DNA of 13,170 nucleotides from positions 8,138-21,307 of the forward strand of contig DGTJ01000133.1 of NCBI GenBank assembly GCA_002393725.1, in the 5' to 3' direction. The notes beneath the pieces were generated by a model. It saw only the letters and a program-made list of their open reading frames with translations, did no database searches and was not told the DNA's origin. Origin of the DNA: Prevotella sp. UBA4339. GTDB taxonomy: Bacteria > Bacteroidota > Bacteroidia > Bacteroidales > Bacteroidaceae. Of the stretch, positions 6,469 through 12,051 are shown piece by piece (the first letter of the stretch is position 1; each line of letters begins with the position of its first letter). The position numbers and the translations under genes are program-made.

Positions 6469-7182
6469 TTAGAAATACAGACCCACGGCCAGCGACTTGA
6501 ACTCAGGGCCTCTGTCCTTCTTCAGTACATTCATTGGCGAGTACTTGCAATATATGCCTAACTTGCCTACGTGTACGATACCCAGCACATCTACCGTCAG
6601 AGGGCGCTGACCGATCTTCTTGGTATAAACGTCTATCTCGTCGTCACCATCCTCATAATAGTTGTGTATGCGACCATAGAAGTTCCAGTTCAGCTGGGCA
6701 CCGAGTGAGATGGCGAAGCTCTTGCCGAAGCGCTGCTTTATGAGCAGTGGCATACTAAGAGCAGTCGTGTGGATGTTTGACGACAGTTCTTTCATGTTAA
6801 CGTCTGGCGTTCCTACGATAATGGTATTACCCAACTTGCCAAACACACTGTTATGCCCATCAAGTGTATATGTCCGCCAGTTGACACCAATACCGGCAGA
6901 GAGTGTTGTCTTCGAATTCTTCGGAGTGTAGTCATACTGCAGCGGTGTAAAGGTGATTTCCCAGGAGCGGAAAGGAGCGAAGTCCACACCGTTGGGAGCA
7001 CCTGTGGGAATATCCACACCTACTGCAACGTGCAACGACCATCGGTCATCATCATCGGCACCTTTTGAAATCTTCACACCGCCGTCGTCGGTGATTACAT
7101 CGTCAATACGAGCCTCGGTTCCGTTCTCTGCATTTGCTGTCATCGATACAGCCAAGAATGCCATCAATAGTAGTTTCTTCAT
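6469..7182 (-). CDS. Secreted, probable outer-membrane beta-barrel protein of unknown function
   Basis: I do not recognise a named family. The 237-aa product begins with a clear signal peptide (MKKLLLMAFLAVSMTANA, cleavage probably before Glu19). A short acidic segment follows (IDDVITDDGG, then KGADDDDRW, about residues 26-47). The rest is an alternation of short hydrophobic and polar strands (WSLHVAVGVDIP, TTLSAGIGVNWRTY, TALSMPLLIKQRFG, FAISLGAQLNWNFYG, TVDVLGIVHVGKLGIYCKYSP) ending in LAVGLYF. Alternating strands and a C-terminal phenylalanine are hallmarks of outer-membrane beta-barrels inserted by BamA; a small 8-strand barrel (porin-like or OmpW/OprF-N type) is plausible. It has its own promoter (7218-7248) and lies alone, convergent with xseB and divergent from ilvE, so context gives no clue to its role. 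Confidence 0.85.
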   Translation of the reverse strand: MKKLLLMAFLAVSMTANAENGTEARIDDVITDDGGVKISKGADDDDRWSLHVAVGVDIPTGAPNGVDFAPFRSWEITFTPLQYDYTPKNSKTTLSAGIGVNWRTYTLDGHNSVFGKLGNTIIVGTPDVNMKELSSNIHTTALSMPLLIKQRFGKSFAISLGAQLNWNFYGRIHNYYEDGDDEIDVYTKKIGQRPLTVDVLGIVHVGKLGIYCKYSPMNVLKKDRGPEFKSLAVGLYF

Positions 7183-7217
7183 CTTCTCCTAATATTTAAT
7201 AATGTTAAAAACTGCGA

Positions 7218-7248
7218 CAAAGATAGTCATTTTCTCTTTATTCCGCAA
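7218..7248 (-). promoter_or_regulatory. Bacteroidetes-type promoter for the beta-barrel protein gene
   Basis: On the minus strand, TTG at 7248-7246 (-33), a 20-nt spacer, and TATCTTTG at 7225-7218 (-7). The predicted transcription start near 7211 leaves a leader of about 28 nt before the ATG at 7182. Motif-based call. Confidence 0.75.
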
Positions 7249-7286
7249 GAAAAGGTTAAGAAAAAACGACTTTTTATCTTTTTTTG

Positions 7287-7317
7287 TTGCTCAAAAACAA
7301 GATTTTGATTACTTTTG
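7287..7317 (+). promoter_or_regulatory. Bacteroidetes-type promoter for the ilvE-trmB-LRR-mrp genes
   Basis: TTG at 7287-7289 (-33), a 20-nt spacer, and TACTTTTG at 7310-7317 (-7). Transcription should start near 7324, about 37 nt before the ilvE ATG. The spacer holds a small inverted repeat, TCAAAA (7291-7296) / TTTTGA (7303-7308), of doubtful significance. The short leader leaves no room for a leader peptide or attenuator. The rest of the 178-bp non-coding region (7183-7360) is AT-rich, with T tracts and no other feature I can support. Confidence 0.78.
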
Positions 7318-7360
7318 CAAACAGATAAGCGCAAAACGACATTAAAAAAGACATAAGCTA

Positions 7361-8377
7361 ATGAAGAATTTAGATTGGGGTAGTCTGTCATTCGGCTACA
7401 TGAAGACCGACTACAACGTACGTTGCTACTATCGCGACGGAAAGTGGGGAGAGATTGAGGTTTGTTCCGACGAGTACCTGAAACTGCACATGGCAGCCAC
7501 TTGCCTGCACTACGGCCAGGAGGCTTTCGAGGGTCTGAAGGCCTACCGCTGCCCCGACGGTAAGGTGCGTGTGTTCCGTGTGGAAGAGAACGCTGCCCGT
7601 CTGCAGTCCACGTGCCGTGGCATCATGATGCCCGAGGTGAGCACAGAGCTGTTCACTGAGATGGTGAAGAAGGTGGTTCGCCTGAACCAGGAGTGGATTC
7701 CTACCTACGAGAGCGGAGCCACACTCTATATCCGTCCGCTGCTCATCGGTACAAGTGCCCAGGTGGGAGTTCATCCTGCCAAGGAGTACTGCTTCCTGAT
7801 CTTCGTCACCCCGGTAGGCCCATATTTCAAGGGAGGCTTCGCTGCCAATCCTTACGTCATCATCCGTGACTACGACCGCAGTGCTCCTCTCGGAACGGGT
7901 AAATACAAGGTAGGCGGAAACTATGCTGCCTCCCTCTTTGCCAACAACCTCGCCCACGAGAAAGGCTATGCCTGCGAGTTCTACCTCGACGCAAAGGAGA
8001 AGAAGTACATTGACGAGTGCGGTGCAGCCAACTTCTTCGGTATCAAGGACAACACCTATATCACCCCTAAGTCAAGCTCTATCCTGCCTTCCATCACCAA
8101 CAAGAGCCTTATGCAGGTGGCAGAGGACCTTGGCATGAAGGTGGAGCGTCGCCCTATCCCCGAGGAGGAGCTCGACACCTTCGAGGAGGCAGGTGCCTGC
8201 GGTACGGCTGCCGTGATCTCACCAATCTCCTACATCGACGACATCGACACCGGCAAGCGCTACTCCTTCGGTGAGAAGCCTGGTCCGATATCAAAGAAGC
8301 TCTTCGACACCCTCCGTGGCATCCAGTACGGAGAGATCGAGGACAAGCACGGCTGGACTACTGTTGTTATCGAATAG
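7361..8377 (+). CDS. ilvE: Branched-chain amino acid aminotransferase
   Basis: This pyridoxal-phosphate enzyme of fold type IV exchanges the amino group between glutamate and the keto acids of leucine, isoleucine and valine: the last step of their synthesis, and reversible for catabolism. Signatures: GQEAFEGLKAYRCPDGKVRVFR (residues 52-73), with the phosphate/substrate region RLQSTCRG (80-87), YIRPLLIGT (123-131), the Schiff-base lysine Lys183 in KYKVGGNYAAS, YIDECGAANFF (216-226) with the conserved Glu219, and GTAAVISPI (281-289). At 338 aa it is of the longer BCAT type seen in eukaryotes and many Bacteroidetes rather than the 309-aa E. coli form. The start ATG fits the promoter at 7287-7317. 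trmB begins 3 nt after its stop, so it is the first gene of a four-gene transcription unit. Confidence 0.96.
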   Translation: MKNLDWGSLSFGYMKTDYNVRCYYRDGKWGEIEVCSDEYLKLHMAATCLHYGQEAFEGLKAYRCPDGKVRVFRVEENAARLQSTCRGIMMPEVSTELFTEMVKKVVRLNQEWIPTYESGATLYIRPLLIGTSAQVGVHPAKEYCFLIFVTPVGPYFKGGFAANPYVIIRDYDRSAPLGTGKYKVGGNYAASLFANNLAHEKGYACEFYLDAKEKKYIDECGAANFFGIKDNTYITPKSSSILPSITNKSLMQVAEDLGMKVERRPIPEEELDTFEEAGACGTAAVISPISYIDDIDTGKRYSFGEKPGPISKKLFDTLRGIQYGEIEDKHGWTTVVIE

Positions 8378-8380
8378 TGC

Positions 8381-9151
8381 ATGGGAAAAGGCAAACTGGC
8401 GAAATTCGCTGACATGGAGACCTATGAGAACGTGTTCCAGTACCCTTATTCGGTAGTGGAACATGTTCCCTTTGACATGCAGGGCCGCTGGCACGAGCAG
8501 TATTTCAAGAATGACAACCCCATCGTGCTCGAGCTCGGATGCGGCAAGGGAGAGTACACTGTAGAGCTTGCAAGGCGCTACCCCGACAAGAACTTCATCG
8601 GAGTAGACATCAAGGGAGCCCGCATGTGGACCGGAGCCACACAGGCTATCCGCGAAGGCCTGAAGAACGTTGCCTTCCTCCGCACCAACATCGAGATCAT
8701 CGAGCGGTTCTTTGCCCAGGACGAGGTGCAGGAGATATGGCTCACGTTCTCCGACCCGCAGATGAAGAATCCCCGCAAGCGCCTCACATCGACATACTTC
8801 ATGCAGAGATACCGGAAGTTCCTCGTCGACGAAGGCGTCATTCATCTGAAGACCGACTCCAACTTCCTCTTCACCTATACGACATATATGGTGGAGAAGA
8901 ATCACCTGCCAGTGCTGCTCTCCACCAAGGATCTCTATTCGGAAGCCCCTGACAGACAGGAGTTCTCCGAGGCCCGGGCCATCCAGACCTACTATGAGTC
9001 GATGTGGATAGCGCGAGGACTCAGCATCAAGTACATGAAGTGGCAACTGCGGCGGACAGGAGAGCTCGAAGAGCCCGACGTCGAGATAGAGCTCGACGAC
9101 TACCGCTCGTACCACCGCTCAAAGAGAAGTTCATTGGAAAAAGCAAAATAA
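8381..9151 (+). CDS. trmB: tRNA (guanine-N7)-methyltransferase (m7G46)
   Basis: This SAM-dependent methyltransferase forms 7-methylguanosine at position 46 in the variable loop of tRNAs. The Rossmann fold shows ELGCGKGEYT (residues 51-60, SAM motif I), IGVDIKGARMW (73-83, acidic end of strand 2), NVAFLRTNIE (96-105), and the catalytic/tRNA-binding block TFSDPQMKNPRKRL (122-135), followed by LKTDSNFLF (156-164). Proteobacterial enzymes have a P-D-P-W-P-K-K-R-H type block here; the FSDPQMKN..KR version is one I associate with Bacteroidetes, so it is a lineage variant rather than a loss. The 256-aa length is slightly long, with a charged C-terminal tail. The ATG follows the ilvE stop by 3 nt; the LRR gene starts 9 nt downstream. 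Confidence 0.95.
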   Translation: MGKGKLAKFADMETYENVFQYPYSVVEHVPFDMQGRWHEQYFKNDNPIVLELGCGKGEYTVELARRYPDKNFIGVDIKGARMWTGATQAIREGLKNVAFLRTNIEIIERFFAQDEVQEIWLTFSDPQMKNPRKRLTSTYFMQRYRKFLVDEGVIHLKTDSNFLFTYTTYMVEKNHLPVLLSTKDLYSEAPDRQEFSEARAIQTYYESMWIARGLSIKYMKWQLRRTGELEEPDVEIELDDYRSYHRSKRSSLEKAK

Positions 9152-9160
9152 CAGAACAAT

Positions 9161-10888
9161 ATGAAGAAACTTTTTACACTCGTACTTGCCCTGCTGCCAT
9201 TGGTGGCAGCAGCACAGTCGAAGAATGTCACGGTAGATGCCGTAGGACAACTCTCAAAGCAGATTGAGAGCAGTGAGAAATTCAAGATTGCAGAGCTGAA
9301 GGTCAGCGGTCCGCTGAACAGTGCCGATATCAAGCTGCTCCAGCAGATAGTATGCCGCAGCAAGGCCAATGAGAAGAAGGGCGAATGCGTGGTGACGTCG
9401 GTAGACATCTCCGAGGTGGTATTCACCGAGGGGAAGAAAGCCCTGGCTACCAGCGAGATGCCCAACGGCCTCTTCTCCGGAGCTGAGAAGCTGATGAAGG
9501 TCATCCTGCCTCCTACAGTCACCAACATCAGCAAGAACTGCTTCAAAGGCTGCAAGTCACTGCCTCACGTCGACATTCCCGAGAGTGTCACGAAGATTGA
9601 GGATCAGGCATTCCAGGACTGCGAGAGTCTTTCTGCCATCAATATCCCGGGCAATGTGACCACTATCGGCAGCGAGGCTTTCGAAGGCTGCAAGGCTCTC
9701 CAGACTATCGAGATCCCGGAGGCAGTCACCGACCTTGGCTCACAGGCCTTCAATGGCTGTAAGGCACTCAGGAGTGCCGCTGTCAACGGTAAGATAAAGA
9801 AACTGAGCAATGAAGCATTCCGCAACTGCGACAACCTCACCGAAGTATCACTGCCCGACGGTCTTAAGACCATCGGCAACGATGCCTTCCGCGACTGTAA
9901 GAACCTCGCCTCCATCGTTCTCCCAGAGAGCACTGAGGAGATAGGCAACTCTGCCTTTGAGGACTGTCAGAATCTCTCATCGATAGAGATGAACAGCCTC
10001 GAGAAGATAGGCAGCAATGCCTTTGAGGACTGTAAGAGCCTGACGTCAGTCACCCTCGACAAGCTTTCCAAACTCGGCAGCAGTGCCTTCAAGAACTGCT
10101 CTGCCCTGAGCACCGTCAGTCTGCAGGGAAGCATCGAGAAGCTCAACTCCAACACGTTCCTCGGATGCACCAGCCTCACCTCGGTCAACATACCGTCGAA
10201 CATCAATGAGATAGGCAGCAGTGCCTTCGAGAAGTGCCAGAGCCTGGCAGAGTTCGAGTTCCCCACATCACTGACCAAGATCGGTTCCGACGCATTCTCT
10301 AACTGCAGCAGCCTGCGCGAGGCAGTCATCCCCAACATGGTCAAGAGCATCGGCAGCAGCGCCTTTGAGGGTTGCACCAGCCTCGACAGTGTTGTCGTAG
10401 GCGGATTCCTGACAGAGATCGACAGCAAGACCTTCTATAAGTGCAACGCCCTGCGCCACATCACCCTTCCTGCGTCAGTGAAGAAGATCGGCACCAAGGC
10501 CTTCCAGGAGTGCAGCATGCTTCAGGGCATCGAACTACCGGCATCTCTCGTCACCATCGACGACGATGCCTTCGAGAAGTGCAGCATGCTTCAGGGCATC
10601 AAGCTGCCAGTGGCAGTGACGAGCATCGGAAGCGACGCTTTCCTGGAGTGTACCATGCTTGCCAAGGCAGAGCTGTCGGTAGCACTGAAGAAGATTGGCG
10701 GCTCGGCATTTGCCAAGTGCCCCTCACTGCGCGAGGTGATCCTCAACAGCCCTGCACCGCCATCCATCTCCAAGAGCACGTTCAAGGACGTTGTGAGCTG
10801 CACATTCTGGCTCCCCAAGAGCACCAAGACCCTTTACATGGCCAACAAGGACTGGGTGAAGGTTTACGTACTTAAGGAAAAGGAGTAA
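9161..10888 (+). CDS. BspA-like leucine-rich repeat surface protein
   Basis: This 575-aa exported protein has a signal peptide (MKKLFTLVLALLPLVAAA, cut before Gln19). Residues about 20-100 form the lead domain seen in many Prevotella/Bacteroides BspA-like proteins (KIAELKVSGPLNSADIKLL, then VTSVDISE). From about residue 100 to 540 there is one degenerate (GLFSGAEKL) and 18 clear LRR_5 (BspA/TpLRR) repeats of 22-23 residues with the core AFxxCxxLxxVxLPxxVxxIGxx. It ends in a capping segment with no LPXTG, lipobox or Por sorting domain, so the anchoring mode is unclear. Relatives such as BspA bind fibronectin/fibrinogen or mediate adhesion; whether this one does is unknown. It lies 9 nt after trmB and 3 nt before mrp, so it is expressed with housekeeping genes, which is odd for a surface protein. 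Confidence 0.93.
   Translation: MKKLFTLVLALLPLVAAAQSKNVTVDAVGQLSKQIESSEKFKIAELKVSGPLNSADIKLLQQIVCRSKANEKKGECVVTSVDISEVVFTEGKKALATSEMPNGLFSGAEKLMKVILPPTVTNISKNCFKGCKSLPHVDIPESVTKIEDQAFQDCESLSAINIPGNVTTIGSEAFEGCKALQTIEIPEAVTDLGSQAFNGCKALRSAAVNGKIKKLSNEAFRNCDNLTEVSLPDGLKTIGNDAFRDCKNLASIVLPESTEEIGNSAFEDCQNLSSIEMNSLEKIGSNAFEDCKSLTSVTLDKLSKLGSSAFKNCSALSTVSLQGSIEKLNSNTFLGCTSLTSVNIPSNINEIGSSAFEKCQSLAEFEFPTSLTKIGSDAFSNCSSLREAVIPNMVKSIGSSAFEGCTSLDSVVVGGFLTEIDSKTFYKCNALRHITLPASVKKIGTKAFQECSMLQGIELPASLVTIDDDAFEKCSMLQGIKLPVAVTSIGSDAFLECTMLAKAELSVALKKIGGSAFAKCPSLREVILNSPAPPSISKSTFKDVVSCTFWLPKSTKTLYMANKDWVKVYVLKEKE
9191..9212. repeat. Hairpin in the signal-peptide codons of the LRR gene
   Basis: CTGCTGCCA (9191-9199) and TGGCAGCAG (9204-9212) are perfectly complementary across a 4-nt loop, 31 nt after the start codon. 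It may be no more than a by-product of leucine- and alanine-rich codons, but a stem this close to the start could slow ribosomes during export. Confidence 0.4.
9460..10780 (+). repeat. Tandem array of LRR_5 repeats (66-69 nt units) with near-identical DNA copies
   Basis: About 19 tandem units of 22-23 codons encode the F..C..L leucine-rich repeats. Most units have diverged, but some keep DNA identity: the 21-nt string TGCAGCATGCTTCAGGGCAT+C occurs at 10511-10531 and 10580-10600, exactly 69 nt apart, and TGCCTTTGAGGACTGT occurs at 9952-9967 and 10018-10033, 66 nt apart. This points to recent unit duplication or gene conversion in the array. Boundaries are approximate. Confidence 0.8.
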
Positions 10889-10891
10889 GCC

Positions 10892-12046
10892 ATGACGTTA
10901 TATCCGAAAATAATCCTCGACGCACTGGCCACGGTGACGTATGCCGGTACGAAGAAGAATCTCATCGACAGTGAAATGGTTGCCGATACCCCGGTGGTAT
11001 CGGCACCCTCTTCGCCCGGTGCCCCCTGGAAGGTGCAGGTGGTGCTGGAGTTCCCCCGCGACACCGACCCCTTCCTGAAGTCTACCGTCAAGGCAGCAGA
11101 GGCAGCTGTCAGGTATCACTGCCGTAAGCTGGCAGAGGAGTCGGGCCCGTCGGAGTATTCCGATGAGGTAGAGGTCACCATAGCGACTGAGTTCAAGTCA
11201 GCCCCTCGCCCGGATGTCGGGCAGCTGCTTCCCGGTGTGAAGAACATCATAGCCGTAAGCAGCGGCAAGGGAGGCGTGGGCAAGAGCACGGTATCTGCCA
11301 ACCTCGCCATCGCCCTGTCGCGCCTCGGATACCGTGTAGGACTGCTCGACACAGACATCTTCGGGCCCTCGATGCCAAAGATGTTCTGCGCTGAAGACGA
11401 GCGTCCGTATGCTGTCAAGAAAGACGGTCGCGACCTTATCTGTCCTATTGAGCGATACGGTGTAAAGCTCCTGAGCATCGGGTTCTTCGTGTCGCCCACC
11501 ACCGCCACCCTCTGGCGTGGAGGCATGGCCACGAGTGCGCTGAAGCAGCTCATTGCCGATGCCGACTGGGGAGAGCTCGACTATTTCATCCTCGACACCC
11601 CTCCCGGCACGAGCGACATCCACCTCACACTGCTGCAGACGCTGCCCATCACGGGGGCTGTCATCGTCAGCACCCCACAGCAGGTGGCCCTTGCCGATGC
11701 CCGCAAAGGTATCGACATGTACCGCAACGAGAAAGTGAACGTGCCCATCCTCGGTCTCGTCGAGAACATGGCATGGTTCACCCCTGCCGAACTGCCCGAC
11801 AGCAGATACTACATCTTTGGCAGGGAAGGCTGCAAGCACCTTGCCGAGGAGATGGGCGTGCCCCTGCTGGCACAGATACCTCTCGTGCAGAGCATCTGCG
11901 ACAATGGCGATGCAGGCACTCCGGCAGCCCTCAGCAGCGACACTGCCACAGGACTGGCATTCATCAACCTTGCCCAGTCGGTGGTGACAGTGGTCAACCG
12001 GCGCAACAAGGAGCAGCCAAAGACAAAGATCGTCGGAATGAAATAG
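10892..12046 (+). CDS. mrp: Mrp/ApbC/NBP35-type Fe-S cluster carrier ATPase
   Basis: This cytoplasmic P-loop ATPase is thought to carry and hand over iron-sulfur clusters. The N-terminal part (about residues 1-100) is a MIP18/DUF59 domain (ILDALATVTYAGTKKNLID; DPFLKSTVKAAEAAV). The ATPase domain has the deviant Walker A SGKGGVGKSTVSANLA (124-138), LLDTDIFGPSMP (151-162), LWRGGMATSALKQ (207-219) and the switch DTPPGTSDIHL (235-245). Many Mrp proteins carry a CxxC pair after ENM..F that bridges a [4Fe-4S] cluster in the dimer; here that place reads ENMAWFTPAELPDSRYYIFG (291-310), with no cysteine. The cysteines present are 77, 166, 184, 314 and 336, none in CxxC. The ATG follows the LRR stop by 3 nt. 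Its stop is 5 nt from that of the convergent glutamine synthetase gene. Confidence 0.95.
   Translation: MTLYPKIILDALATVTYAGTKKNLIDSEMVADTPVVSAPSSPGAPWKVQVVLEFPRDTDPFLKSTVKAAEAAVRYHCRKLAEESGPSEYSDEVEVTIATEFKSAPRPDVGQLLPGVKNIIAVSSGKGGVGKSTVSANLAIALSRLGYRVGLLDTDIFGPSMPKMFCAEDERPYAVKKDGRDLICPIERYGVKLLSIGFFVSPTTATLWRGGMATSALKQLIADADWGELDYFILDTPPGTSDIHLTLLQTLPITGAVIVSTPQQVALADARKGIDMYRNEKVNVPILGLVENMAWFTPAELPDSRYYIFGREGCKHLAEEMGVPLLAQIPLVQSICDNGDAGTPAALSSDTATGLAFINLAQSVVTVVNRRNKEQPKTKIVGMK
10981..11005. repeat. Perfect hairpin in the 5' part of mrp
   Basis: TGCCGATACC (10981-10990) and GGTATCGGCA (10996-11005) are perfectly complementary over 10 bp around the 5-nt loop CCGGT. It starts about 90 nt inside the gene, in codons for VADTPVVSA, a variable link of the N-terminal domain. 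It could attenuate read-through from the LRR gene into mrp or be a coding coincidence; there is no U tract, so it is not an intrinsic terminator. Confidence 0.5.
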
Positions 12047-12051
12047 AAAGA

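Noticed and set aside
7261..7290. T-rich tract upstream of ilvE as a terminator or small RNA
   Set aside because: No stem precedes the T tract on either strand, and it lies within the divergent promoter region.
7388..7957. Minus-strand open frame of 189 codons opposite ilvE
   Set aside because: It is fully antisense to a clear aminotransferase and shows no family motifs, so it is a shadow frame.
8291..9115. Long open frame (274 codons) on the minus strand opposite trmB
   Set aside because: It covers the well-supported trmB and the ilvE end, has no recognisable domain and no promoter; it is a by-product of GC-rich codon use in the sense gene.
9460..10780. Regular repeats that could suggest a CRISPR or satellite array
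   Set aside because: The period is 66-69 nt, always in whole codons, and the units encode LRR_5 repeats within one open gene; there are no identical repeats with unique spacers.
11198..11839. Minus-strand open frame of 213 codons opposite mrp
   Set aside because: The sense strand encodes the whole Mrp ATPase domain; the antisense frame has no motif or start signal.
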